Positions 31,477 through 40,326 of a DNA stretch of 59,226 bases are shown here, piece by piece. The translations under genes were made by a program, and so were the position numbers. Below the pieces are notes generated by a model. The model saw only the letters and a list, made by a program, of their open reading frames with translations, was not told the DNA's origin and did no database searches. Position 1 is the first letter of the stretch. Each line of letters begins with the position of its first letter. The stretch comes from an uncultured Lentisphaerota bacterium (GTDB taxonomy: Bacteria > Verrucomicrobiota > Lentisphaeria > Victivallales > GWF2-50-93): assembly GCA_903872565.1 (NCBI GenBank), contig CAIQLG010000399.1, forward strand, positions 1 to 59,226. Reading direction: 5' to 3'.

Positions 31477-33321
31477 ATGAATAAAGACAAAAAAGAGGAT
31501 CATTTATCTCACGGAGAGATTTTCATACGGCTTCTGAAGCTTAGTTGGAGCTACAAGTCCGGCTGTATCAAGGCGATAGTGCTACAGGTGATACTTCTGG
31601 GCGTGACGCTTGCCGGGCTGAGTCTTACGGGGACAGGCATAGATTTTCTAAAAAAGCGGCTTATGCCAGATTCTCCATCTCCGGTCTGGCCATTTGGAAT
31701 TGCTCCACCGGCAGACTGGTCCGTGCTGAAAGTTCTCTGTGTGATCGGCGCCGCAGTTATCATTCTTGCCTTGATCAAGACAGTTTTCAGCTATACCTAC
31801 AGCGTGATACTGGTGATATTTCTCCAGCAGGGGATTGTCGTTGATCTGAGAGCGAGAGTCTATGAGAAGATGCAGAATCTGAGTTTCAGATTTTTCGATT
31901 CTAGGAGCACCGGCACGCTCATAAACAGGGTTACCGGGGATGTGCAGTCTGTGAGGCTTTTTATTGACGGAGTGATTCTTCAGCTCCTCATCCTTGTCAT
32001 CTCTCTGGTTGTATATGTCATCTACATGCTCCTGATAAATGTCAAGCTGACCCTCTTGTGCATGACCACGATTCCGCTGATGCTGCTGATTTCGGCTCTG
32101 ATTTCACGCAGGCTCAAGGCGTCATATCTTGAGAGCAGGGAGCTTATGGATTCCATGATACTTTCCTTGTGCGAGAGGGTGCAGGGCATCCACGTGGTAA
32201 AGGGTTTTGCAAGAGAGAAGGAGGAACTTGCCCATCTTGAAAGGGATAACTCCAGGATACGGGATCAGAAGTTCGGGATATTCAAGACTCTTTCCATCTT
32301 TTCTCCCTCGATAGAATTCACGAACCAGCTCAGCATGGCGATCCTACTTGGCTACGGGGGTTTTCTTGTCGTGAAGAACGAACTGCCATTGGGGGCCGGG
32401 CTTATTGTTTTCATGGGGCTCCTGCAGAGATTTTCGGGACAGATAGGCGCGATCACGGGCATAATCGACAATGTCCAGCAGAGCTTCACGGCGGCCGAGC
32501 GTGTTTTCGAGGTTCTTGACATGCCCCAGGAGATAAGAAGCGAGCCGGGCGCGGTGAAAATTGGGAAAAGCAATGGCGGGATAAGTTTCAATAATGTCTC
32601 ATTCTCATATAATGGAGTTGACAAGGTTCTTGAGAACATAGATTTCAGCGTGAAGCCTGGCAGTTTCGTGGGGATCATGGGTGGAACCGGCTCCGGCAAG
32701 AGCACATTGCTGAGCCTCATTCCCCGTTTCTATGATGTTTCCGGAGGTGTCATCTGTCTTGACGGGTTGGACATAAGAAAATATGATCTTCCTGATCTCA
32801 GGCGGCAGGTCGGGATTGTCTTCCAGGAGAGTTTTCTTTTCAGCAACACGATAGCGGCAAACATATCCTTCGGTTATCCCGGCGCGACACGCGAGCAGAT
32901 TGTGAATGCCGCGAAACTCGCGGCGGCGGACGAGTTCATCAGGGAGATGCAGAACGGCTACGACACCGTCATAGGGGAGGTCGGGATAGATTTGTCTGGC
33001 GGACAGAAGCAGAGGCTCGCACTTGCAAGGTCGCTTCTGCTCGAGCCTCCGATCCTCCTGCTTGACGATCCAATGGCGGCGGTCGACTCGCAGACCGAAA
33101 AGGAGATCCTCGAGGGACTCGACAGTGCCATCGTAGGCAGGACAACCTTTCTCGTGTCGCACAGGATCAATGTCCTCAGCCGGGCCGACATGATCTTTGT
33201 TCTTCACGGCGGCCGAATTGTGCAGCGTGGTACACATGACGAACTTATGAGCCAGTCCGGGCACTACAGCAAATCTGCGGTGATCCAGACGGAAATTGAA
33301 ATGCCAAAGGTGAAGCCATGA
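31477..33321 (+). CDS. ABC exporter subunit with degenerate ATP site
   Basis: The product has 614 residues, with six membrane helices (~residues 20-330) fused to an ATPase, as in MsbA/LmrA-type half-transporters. Walker A is MGGTGSGKST, the signature is LSGGQKQRLALARS, and the H-loop is LVSHRIN. Walker B reads ILLLDDPMAAVD: the catalytic Glu is Asp. Heterodimeric exporters of the TM287/288 or BmrCD type have exactly this change in one partner. The stop overlaps the next gene's ATG by four bases (ATGA), so the two subunits are translated together. The substrate, lipid or drug, cannot be told. Confidence 0.92.
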   Translation: MNKDKKEDHLSHGEIFIRLLKLSWSYKSGCIKAIVLQVILLGVTLAGLSLTGTGIDFLKKRLMPDSPSPVWPFGIAPPADWSVLKVLCVIGAAVIILALIKTVFSYTYSVILVIFLQQGIVVDLRARVYEKMQNLSFRFFDSRSTGTLINRVTGDVQSVRLFIDGVILQLLILVISLVVYVIYMLLINVKLTLLCMTTIPLMLLISALISRRLKASYLESRELMDSMILSLCERVQGIHVVKGFAREKEELAHLERDNSRIRDQKFGIFKTLSIFSPSIEFTNQLSMAILLGYGGFLVVKNELPLGAGLIVFMGLLQRFSGQIGAITGIIDNVQQSFTAAERVFEVLDMPQEIRSEPGAVKIGKSNGGISFNNVSFSYNGVDKVLENIDFSVKPGSFVGIMGGTGSGKSTLLSLIPRFYDVSGGVICLDGLDIRKYDLPDLRRQVGIVFQESFLFSNTIAANISFGYPGATREQIVNAAKLAAADEFIREMQNGYDTVIGEVGIDLSGGQKQRLALARSLLLEPPILLLDDPMAAVDSQTEKEILEGLDSAIVGRTTFLVSHRINVLSRADMIFVLHGGRIVQRGTHDELMSQSGHYSKSAVIQTEIEMPKVKP

Positions 33322-35144
33322 CAAAAATGAAGCAGTCGCAGATTTCGCATGTGAAAAGGGATTCCGACAGAGATGTCAATATAAAGCCCATAGACTTCTC
33401 TATTTTTTCGAGGATATTCTCATATTCGAAACCCTACACGGCAAAACGCAACCTTCTTGTCGCACTGGTGCTTACAAGATCTGTCCAACTTCCTGTTCTG
33501 ACCTGGATCATAGGAATCATAATAAATGGCCCGGTGGAGAGTGGCGACATGGCGGGAATATGGCGGGGTGTGGCGGGGTTTCTCCTGTTTGCGGCCTTCA
33601 CCCAGATATGTTTTTATTTCAGGCAGAGGCTCGCCATGGAATTAGGAGAAAGCGTCATCCACGATCTTAGGAAGGACATGCTTGAACACATCATCTATAT
33701 GCCTATGGGGTTTTTCACCAAGACCAGGCTTGGAAGGATCATAAGCAGGTTCACATCCGACAGCGAGGCTGTGAGGACTGGCATTCAGAATGTGGTCTTC
33801 GTAAGCACGGTTCAGATGGGAAACATGATCATCGCCGCAATATTGATGGCCTACTACGACTGGAAATTGTTCATTGTGGTCGCCTCGATGGGACCTGCTA
33901 TCTGGCTGATAAACAGGTATTTCAGACTGAAGCTCATACACGCCTACCGGGAAGTGCAGGAAAGTTTCAGCAGGGTTTCGGCCACTGTTGTCGAGTCCAT
34001 AAGGGGAATCAGAATAATACAGGGATACTCGAGGGAGAAATTCAATGCGGAGTTGTTCAGGGATCTTGCCTTCGATCATTCGAACTACAACCTGAAGGTG
34101 GCCCGGACCGAGGCGGTCTTCCTTCCACTACTCGAACTGAACAGCCAGTTCGTACTTTCGGCACTGATCATAATCGGCGGTTACAGAGTGCTGAGCCCCG
34201 ACAGCGGAATAACCATTGGAACCATGATCCAGTTCCTATTCCTGTCAAATTTCTTTTTCGCGCCCATTCAGACCCTGGCTGGCCAGTACAACCAGGCACT
34301 CACCGCTATGGCTGGCGCAGAAAGAGTTTTCGCCTTCATAGATAAGGAGCCGGACTGGAAAGAAAAAGAGAATGTTCAGGACATCGCAGACTTCAAGGGC
34401 CGAGTCGAATTCAAAAATGTCAGTTTTTCATACAACCCTGGCAAGGAAATTCTGAAGGACATCAATTTCAGTGCGGATCCTGGTCAGACAATCGCACTTG
34501 TCGGCTCCACGGGGAGCGGAAAAACAACTGTAACAAATCTGATAGCAAAATTCTATCCGCCAAATTCCGGGGAGATCCTCATTGACGGCAGGAACATCCT
34601 CGACATCAAGGCCGAGTCGCTGAGGAAACACCTTGGAATAGTCCTGCAGATGAATTTTCTTTTCAGCGGCACTGTCATGGAAAATATCCTCGTGGGACGT
34701 GTTGGGGCAACCGAGAAGGAGGCTGTCGAGGCAGTTCTGAAACTCGACTGTCTAGATGTCATCGAAGATCTTCCGGAAGGATTCAGGACAAGAGTCGGTG
34801 AGAATGGGATCGGGCTGTCTATGGGGCAGAGACAGCTCATATGTTTCAGCCGCGCAATGCTGGCAAATCCGAAAATATTCATTCTCGACGAGGCAACAAG
34901 TTCGGTTGATTCGCTCACGGAGCTGAAGCTTCAGAATGCGCTGGCGAAACTTCTTGCCAACAGGACAAGTTTCGTGGTGGCACACAGGCTGAGTACGATA
35001 AAAAATGCAAATATGGTACTTGTGATGGAAGATGGCAGAATCGCGGAACGGGGCACTCACAGCGAACTCATCGGACTTGGCGGCATATATGCTGGACTCT
35101 ACCGCGAATTCTCTCTGGGAGTAGGCTCGGACCGGGAACAATGA
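33318..35144 (+). CDS. ABC exporter subunit with canonical catalytic site
   Basis: The product has 608 residues. The architecture matches its partner: six helices, then an ATPase with VGSTGSGKTT (Walker A), LSMGQRQLICFSRA (signature; Met in place of the first Gly) and IFILDEATSSVD (Walker B with the catalytic Glu), and VAHRLSTI (H-loop). In such heterodimers the intact Walker B of this chain pairs with the LSGGQ of the other to form the hydrolysing site, while the second site mainly binds ATP. Both subunits therefore seem needed. Four-base overlap with the upstream gene. Confidence 0.92.
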   Translation: MTKMKQSQISHVKRDSDRDVNIKPIDFSIFSRIFSYSKPYTAKRNLLVALVLTRSVQLPVLTWIIGIIINGPVESGDMAGIWRGVAGFLLFAAFTQICFYFRQRLAMELGESVIHDLRKDMLEHIIYMPMGFFTKTRLGRIISRFTSDSEAVRTGIQNVVFVSTVQMGNMIIAAILMAYYDWKLFIVVASMGPAIWLINRYFRLKLIHAYREVQESFSRVSATVVESIRGIRIIQGYSREKFNAELFRDLAFDHSNYNLKVARTEAVFLPLLELNSQFVLSALIIIGGYRVLSPDSGITIGTMIQFLFLSNFFFAPIQTLAGQYNQALTAMAGAERVFAFIDKEPDWKEKENVQDIADFKGRVEFKNVSFSYNPGKEILKDINFSADPGQTIALVGSTGSGKTTVTNLIAKFYPPNSGEILIDGRNILDIKAESLRKHLGIVLQMNFLFSGTVMENILVGRVGATEKEAVEAVLKLDCLDVIEDLPEGFRTRVGENGIGLSMGQRQLICFSRAMLANPKIFILDEATSSVDSLTELKLQNALAKLLANRTSFVVAHRLSTIKNANMVLVMEDGRIAERGTHSELIGLGGIYAGLYREFSLGVGSDREQ

Positions 35145-35234
35145 AATTGAAAACTCAATGTCCAACACGGAATTTCCAATATCCAAGTAAGTACAATTTC
35201 CTATACGATCAAGTTATTTATTTTTCACGATATA

Positions 35235-35349
35235 TGTGATGTGTCGCTTTTTATTGGAATTTTACTGTAGCCGCCCCCATGTTGGGGGCGAACACGGCCA
35301 ACATGGCCGTGGCTACAACTAATGCAACAACAAAGACTGGCGTGTTACC
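35235..35349. repeat. longer interspersed repeat carrying a 52-bp hairpin
   Basis: The hairpin TGTAGCC...GGCTACA is at 35266-35317, with stems CCGCCCCC ATGTT GGGGGCG and CGGCC AACAT GGCCG. The surrounding bases equal those of the hairpin-free copy at 25598-25668. The outer ends are weak inverted repeats (GTGATGTGTCGC against GGTAACACGCC read backwards). The rest of the 354-bp gap 35145-35498 contains no ORF that I can support; the rpsD promoter must lie in 35350-35498. Confidence 0.85.
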
Positions 35350-35498
35350 GATATATTTAAAAAAATTGAAGAAAGGCTTGAATTATTCCTATTCCGGGTT
35401 ACTGTTCAAGGCTTTTTTATTCGGTTACGGGTCCCCATATATTATAGGCTTGACACCCGTCTCCGTGAACACAAAACAAAACATAAGGAAAGGGATTT

Positions 35499-36095
35499 AT
35501 GGAAGTTCGAGCGAAACACAAGTTGTGCAGGCGCATAGGCGGATGCCTGTGGGGCAGTCCGAAATGCCCAAGCGCAAAGAGACCGTTCCCAGCAGGAATG
35601 CACGGGAAAAACAAACAGAAGAAGCTTTCGACCTATGGTGAGCTACTTCTCGAAAAACAGAAACTCAAAACTTTCTACGCAATCACCGAGAAACAGCTCA
35701 GAATTGCCTATACGAAAGCGAAAAAAGGTAAATCCCAGACGGACCATACTCTTCTCAGGAATCTCGAGATGAGGCTTTGTTCCGTCATATACAGGTCGGG
35801 ATTCGCAAAAACAATATTTGCGGCGAAGCAGTTCGTCAATCACAGGCATGTCAAGGTGAATGGAAGAACCGTCGACAAGAATTCATTTCTTGCAAGGCAG
35901 GGAGATGTTCTCACAATAGATCCTCAGAAGTCCCCATCCATAGCACAGACGGTGAAAAGTCTCAGCGCCGAGATACCGCCATATATGGAGATTGACCGCG
36001 ACAATTGCAAGATCACCATTACGCGCGAGCCGGTTCCTGGCGAAATGCCCTGCAATTTCGAGATCATGAGGGTCATCGAGTTCTACGCGAGATAA
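35499..36095 (+). CDS. rpsD: 30S ribosomal protein S4
   Basis: uS4 nucleates assembly of the 30S body. The 198 residues are normal. The N-terminal zinc-type Cys cluster (KLCRRIGGCLWGSPKCP) and the S4 RNA-binding domain (LEMRLCSVIYRSGFAKTIFAAKQFVNHRHVKVNG, ~residues 90-125) are clear. It stands alone here, not in an rpsM-rpsK-rpoA operon, and is closed by its own terminator at 36133. Isolated rpsD genes are known in several phyla. Autoregulation by binding its mRNA leader is known for S4 elsewhere, but I see no certain leader structure. Confidence 0.96.
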   Translation: MEVRAKHKLCRRIGGCLWGSPKCPSAKRPFPAGMHGKNKQKKLSTYGELLLEKQKLKTFYAITEKQLRIAYTKAKKGKSQTDHTLLRNLEMRLCSVIYRSGFAKTIFAAKQFVNHRHVKVNGRTVDKNSFLARQGDVLTIDPQKSPSIAQTVKSLSAEIPPYMEIDRDNCKITITREPVPGEMPCNFEIMRVIEFYAR

Positions 36096-36132
36096 GAATT
36101 CGACTGATTTTCAGAAACAGTTAAAATTACAA

Positions 36133-36169
36133 ATGGCGGATTGAAAATATTCTATCCGCCATTTTTTTT
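36133..36169 (+). terminator. intrinsic terminator of rpsD
   Basis: A perfect nine-base stem, ATGGCGGAT (36133-36141) with ATCCGCCAT (36154-36162), closes a 12-base loop and is followed by seven T. It lies 37 bases after the rpsD stop. Confidence 0.92.
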
Positions 36170-36314
36170 GTTTTGTCTCTATTATAGTATTTCCAATTTC
36201 ATATTTCCTGACTCGCAGCTTCAATAGCTCTGGAGATGTGGGAAAAGGAGTTGTGGCTAAAAAAGGGTTACAACCTGAAAATCTATATTTAGCTAAAATT
36301 GGATTCAAATCGTA

Positions 36315-38522
36315 ATGAAATTTATGGAAGAACCAGTAAAAGTATTAAAAGTGGCAAAGACCATTGATGTGCCTGAGAAAAAATCAGAGTCAAATCCAAT
36401 CGCCGAAAATGACATATCCTCCATTCTCGGGTCTTCCACATATGAGGAAAGCCTCTCCATAATATCAGTGGATAAAAAAGACAAGTACAAGATTGTGAAG
36501 ACACTTGGACGCGGCGGGATGAAGACCGTGTTCAAGGCGAAGGACGAAGTCACCGGAAGGAATGTGGCGATGGCGGTGATCCTAGATGCCGACCGCAGAA
36601 AGGATGATGCCTTGAGATTCATCCAGGAAGCCAAGATAACCGCCAACCTCGAACATCCCAATATAGTTCCTGTTCATGAGATCGGGGTCAATTCTTTCGG
36701 GGAGCCATATTTCACGATGAAGCTTGTGGGCGGTGAGGATCTTTCTTTCATAATAGAGAAGCTTTCGCAGAAGAATCGCGAGTACCGTGCGAGGTTCGTG
36801 CTGCTCTACAGGCTCGAGATATTCAGAAAGATATGCGATGCCGTTGATTTTGCCCACTCGAGAGGGGTGATACATCTGGATCTCAAACCGGAAAACATTC
36901 TGGTCGGCGAATTTGGGGAGGTGCTCGTCCTCGACTGGGGACTTGCAAAAGTACTGACCCCTTTTTCGAGGCAGGCCTCGAACCATGTGCTGGATTTTTC
37001 CCCGCCTCCCGACAAGTTCATGTCCGTTGCAGACAGCACTATTGACGGCATGGCAAAAGGGACACCCGGCTATATGTCCCCGGAACAGGCGGCGGGCAGG
37101 AACAGCATAAAGGATGAGAGGACGGATATTTATACACTCGGCGGAATTCTTTATTCACTCTTGACTTTCCGCAAACCAATCGAGGGAGACGATCTGGAAA
37201 AGGTTTTGGTAAAGACGATACGGGGAAGGATCCTGCCTCCGAGGATGAAAACCCCCAAGATTCCCATTCCCAAGGCGCTCGAAGCTGTGGCAATGAAAGC
37301 GATGGCTAAAAAACCCGCAAACAGATATCAGAGTGTGACGGAACTGAAGAAAGACATTGACTCCTTCATAACGGGTTTCGCCACAAAAGCCGAGGGTGCG
37401 GGATTCTTTACACATCTTTTTCTTCTTGCAAAAAGGCGGCGCGCCACAGCTACTATTTTCATTCTTCTGCTTCTTTCTTGTCTCTCGATTATAGGCACTT
37501 GGGGATGGTACAGATTGAAGGAACATTCCACCTGGGAAAACCCCAGACTGATAAGCCCGGCACAGGAGATGCAGTTCTCTAAAGAATGGTTCATAAAGTC
37601 TGGAAGCTGGAAACTCAAGAATGGCTGGCTAGCTGCGGAAAAAGGCAGAGAGCTCCAGCATCTGCTATATTTCAATGAGCCTTTTTCCGGAAATGTCGCC
37701 ATCGAATTCGAGGTCTATCTCAACAATGAAAACAGCGAGGGGGAAGGTGGAGAGCTGGGAGTTATATTGCTTGCAGATGCATCAGACAACGAAAGATATT
37801 ACATAAGTATTGGCACAAAATTCAGCCCGTACAACAGGATAATGAAGGGGGGCAACATGCTGGGCTCGGAATCTTTTACCCTCGAAAAGGGGAAGACATA
37901 CGGGGTAAGGGTCGAAAAGGATGATGAATGGATCAACCTTTACATAGACGGCCAGCTGAGACTTGCCACGCAGGACATCTTCAATCTGAAAGGCGGCTTC
38001 ATCGGATTCCACACATACGGAACTGGCAAGATGTTCAGGGGCATAAAAGTGTGCAGCAAGGAGGCACCGGAACTTGTATCCCCTCTTGTGGAGGGTGATG
38101 CCTTCTACAATAAAAGCAGAGCTCTTTCCGGAGCAATGCGGATCAATTACCTTGAGGATGCGCTCGAGTTATATGGAAAAGTCTATGAAAGCCATTTCGG
38201 GAAGGAACTCGGCAGAAAGGCGCTTATGAAAATAGCGTTCATCAATGCCGAACTTGGAAGATACGACGATGCGGCAAAAGCACTCAAGGCCTTTAAAACT
38301 GAACGCCCCTCATTTCAGGAACTTGTGTTTGAAGCCGATCTTTGGTTCAGCGCAGGCAAATACCGACTTGCCCTTGACTCCTACATACGTGCAAGCATTG
38401 AGTTTCCCGGCAAGAAAGAGACGGTTGCATCCTCCATCAGGGAAAAGTTGAAATCCTATGAAAAAATGGAAATAAGCCCGAATCTGCTGAAAGAATATAT
38501 GAAACTCTGCGAAGAAAAGTAG
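36315..38522 (+). CDS. Ser/Thr kinase lacking the usual lysine, with lectin-like and TPR domains
   Basis: The product has 735 residues. The kinase domain spans ~58-360: Gly loop GRGGMKTVF (65-73), alphaC Glu in RFIQEAKI, catalytic HLDLKPEN (Asp189), and metal DWG (Asp207). The invariant Lys of the VAxK strand is Ala87 (VAMA). Lys70 in the Gly loop stands where WNK kinases place their relocated lysine (GSFKTVY). A membrane helix (~376-396, TIFILLLLSCLSIIGTWGW) follows. A LamG/concanavalin-type domain spans ~410-590 (GVRVEKDDEWINLYIDGQL), and TPR helices run to the end. The kinase is cytoplasmic and the rest periplasmic. It is the only gene on this strand until 57 kb. Confidence 0.88.
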   Translation: MKFMEEPVKVLKVAKTIDVPEKKSESNPIAENDISSILGSSTYEESLSIISVDKKDKYKIVKTLGRGGMKTVFKAKDEVTGRNVAMAVILDADRRKDDALRFIQEAKITANLEHPNIVPVHEIGVNSFGEPYFTMKLVGGEDLSFIIEKLSQKNREYRARFVLLYRLEIFRKICDAVDFAHSRGVIHLDLKPENILVGEFGEVLVLDWGLAKVLTPFSRQASNHVLDFSPPPDKFMSVADSTIDGMAKGTPGYMSPEQAAGRNSIKDERTDIYTLGGILYSLLTFRKPIEGDDLEKVLVKTIRGRILPPRMKTPKIPIPKALEAVAMKAMAKKPANRYQSVTELKKDIDSFITGFATKAEGAGFFTHLFLLAKRRRATATIFILLLLSCLSIIGTWGWYRLKEHSTWENPRLISPAQEMQFSKEWFIKSGSWKLKNGWLAAEKGRELQHLLYFNEPFSGNVAIEFEVYLNNENSEGEGGELGVILLADASDNERYYISIGTKFSPYNRIMKGGNMLGSESFTLEKGKTYGVRVEKDDEWINLYIDGQLRLATQDIFNLKGGFIGFHTYGTGKMFRGIKVCSKEAPELVSPLVEGDAFYNKSRALSGAMRINYLEDALELYGKVYESHFGKELGRKALMKIAFINAELGRYDDAAKALKAFKTERPSFQELVFEADLWFSAGKYRLALDSYIRASIEFPGKKETVASSIREKLKSYEKMEISPNLLKEYMKLCEEK

Positions 38523-38549
38523 ATATTAACTAAATCCGCTACTGCTGGA

Positions 38550-39317
38550 TCAGTGAATATTTACCAGATTCAGTTTTTTCTTCCTCCTGTTGGTATAGAC
38601 GATGAGCCCGATCCATAGGACAGCTATAAAAACCACAGCCACAGCAAGATATATTATGCTTCTCTGCAGCGATCCCTGGGCCGCACTGCTCCCGAAAAGC
38701 GTGCAGGGAGCGGCTTCCGGTATCAGCCCTATGGCAGTGCCAAACAGGAAATCAACATGTTTTACGGGGGAAAGCCCGAGAATTATGTTCACCACCATTC
38801 CGTGGACAGGCACCTGCCGCGCAAGAATCACCGCAGGAATTCCTCCCTTCTTGATTAGTGCCATGATCTTCTGATGCTCCTCCTTGTTCTTCATGCCGAA
38901 CTCGTTCCTGCTCCAGCGCACAAAGAGAAAAACAGCATAGTAAGCAATCAATGATCCGATTACGGAATAGGCGAGCCCTGCGACGAAACCGAACGTTATT
39001 CCCGCAATAGGACAGAAAATAAGCCTTGGAAAACCTATCGCTACCAATATGGACATGGCTGCGATGAAGACAATGGGGCCGGCTATTCCGAATCCCCTTA
39101 TCTTGCCGCTGATTTCGGAGACTCTCGACAGGTAGTCCGAGAGAGGGCTAGAATATGCGATCACCAGGACAAGCAGGACAACCGGGGAAAGAATCAAAAA
39201 CTTTTTTATCAGCCTGGTAGGGGAACTTTTTTCCGGATGCTCGATCAGGTTCTCGAGTTCCATCTCGGATTTTTCCGGATCAGGGACTTGCCGTATTTCG
39301 TGGTTATGGAACTTCAT
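38550..39317 (-). CDS. VTT (TVP38/TMEM64/DedA-like) membrane protein
   Basis: The product has 255 residues with about six hydrophobic segments. The core AMSILVAIGFPRLIFCPIAGITFGFVAGLAYSVIG and the ARQVPVHGMVVNIILGLSPVKHVDFLFGTAIGLIPEA stretch match the VTT/SNARE-associated family. In bacteria, members move or flip lipid carriers such as undecaprenyl phosphate. The basic C-terminus (NRRKKKLN) should be cytoplasmic. Its start overlaps the end of the GT2 gene by 14 bases, so the two are coupled. A GT2 enzyme that uses a lipid-phosphate carrier next to a carrier-handling protein makes biological sense. Confidence 0.85.
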   Translation of the reverse strand: MKFHNHEIRQVPDPEKSEMELENLIEHPEKSSPTRLIKKFLILSPVVLLVLVIAYSSPLSDYLSRVSEISGKIRGFGIAGPIVFIAAMSILVAIGFPRLIFCPIAGITFGFVAGLAYSVIGSLIAYYAVFLFVRWSRNEFGMKNKEEHQKIMALIKKGGIPAVILARQVPVHGMVVNIILGLSPVKHVDFLFGTAIGLIPEAAPCTLFGSSAAQGSLQRSIIYLAVAVVFIAVLWIGLIVYTNRRKKKLNLVNIH

Positions 39318-40056
39318 TTTCGACGCGGTCTCCCCGGACTGTTCTCTTATTGAACCATCTCATCGCGAAGCAGTCAAGTATCCCGCGCCACATCCTGTTG
39401 CCTATGCCGTATTTTGAAACTCCGCGCGTCCTGGGACGGTCATTGACCAGAATTTCCACGACCTTGTATCCCTGCGCCCTGAGAAGAGTCGGCAGGAACC
39501 GATGCATTCCATTGAAGACCTGTATCTGCCAGAGCGCGCTTTTTCTGATCGCCCGGTAAGTGCAGCCAGCATCGGATATCCTGTCACCGGTCACAAAGTT
39601 CCTGAAGGCGTTCGCAGTCCTTGAAGATATTTTCTTGACTATCGTGTCCATCCTTTTTCTTCTGACACCGCAGACAGCCACAATGTCGCCTGCGAGATTT
39701 TTCAGCAATTCCGGGATGTCCTCAGGATCGTTCTGCTGGTCAGCATCCATCGTGATTATAATTTCACCGTTGGCGAACTTGAAACCTGTCGCCTCGGCTG
39801 CGCTCTCCCCCGAGTTGATCCCATGCTTCACCACTCTTATGAAAGGCCGTGTCTCACGCAGTTTCTTCAATATCCCGACACTGCCGTCAGTGCTCCTGTC
39901 GTCAATGAAAATCACCTCGAACGGCTTTCCGATCTTTTCCAGTACAGGCTGTAGCTCCTCGACAAGCGGACCGAGATTGTCCTCCTCGTTGAAAACCGGA
40001 ATCACGACGGAAACAAAAATTTCAGAAGGTTTTTTTTCGCACATAATATCTCTCAT
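39304..40056 (-). CDS. family 2 glycosyltransferase (DPM1-like)
   Basis: The product has 250 residues. The GT2 fold is plain: VSVVIPVFNEEDNLGPLVEEL at the N-terminus, IDDRSTDGS for nucleotide binding, and TMDADQQNDPEDIPELL with the DxD-type metal site. GCTYRAIRKSALWQIQVFNGMHRFLPTLL follows, as in polyprenyl-phosphate mannosyl- or glucosyltransferases. It lacks the C-terminal membrane helices of ArnC-type enzymes. Met5 (40044) is an equally good start, with GAGAG just upstream. It follows the small ORF at 40116 by 59 bases and overlaps the VTT gene by 14 bases. Confidence 0.9.
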   Translation of the reverse strand: MRDIMCEKKPSEIFVSVVIPVFNEEDNLGPLVEELQPVLEKIGKPFEVIFIDDRSTDGSVGILKKLRETRPFIRVVKHGINSGESAAEATGFKFANGEIIITMDADQQNDPEDIPELLKNLAGDIVAVCGVRRKRMDTIVKKISSRTANAFRNFVTGDRISDAGCTYRAIRKSALWQIQVFNGMHRFLPTLLRAQGYKVVEILVNDRPRTRGVSKYGIGNRMWRGILDCFAMRWFNKRTVRGDRVENEVP

Positions 40057-40115
40057 TTCAGAACGGCTTCCTTTTAATATTATTAAACAAGCAATTTTTT
40101 AATCTACAAGCCCTT

Positions 40116-40325
40116 TTAAGGCATTTCCTCGCTATAATGACTTTTTGCTGACACGAACAAGTCATTCGCGGAGAATGAACGTTTCGTGGCACGCAATCGA
40201 AAAGCCTCGTAGACTATTGACATTGCAAGTGTCACTTTCTCATCCACCCCTTTTTCATCGAGCAGGGTTAAAGCGGCCAGGATCTTGGTTGACAAGTCGT
40301 CGTATTTTTTTGTTATTCTCTTCAT
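40116..40325 (-). CDS. small protein linked to the restriction remnant
   Basis: The product has 69 residues, basic at the N-terminus (MKRITKKYDDLSTKILAAL) and helical throughout, with no motif I recognise. It starts one base after the stop of the restriction endonuclease gene. Tight spacing implies that it belongs to the same transferred unit. It could be a control or inhibitor protein, or a stub of a longer gene; the sequence does not decide. Confidence 0.55.
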   Translation of the reverse strand: MKRITKKYDDLSTKILAALTLLDEKGVDEKVTLAMSIVYEAFRLRATKRSFSANDLFVSAKSHYSEEMP

Positions 40326-40326
40326 G

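Noticed and set aside
32605..33324. 239-codon minus-strand ORF opposite the ABC exporter ATPase
   Set aside because: It is a shadow of a conserved ATPase domain, with no start signal.
35279..35641. 120-codon plus-strand ORF overlapping the start of rpsD
   Set aside because: It runs out of the hairpin repeat and overlaps rpsD in another frame; there is no ribosome site.
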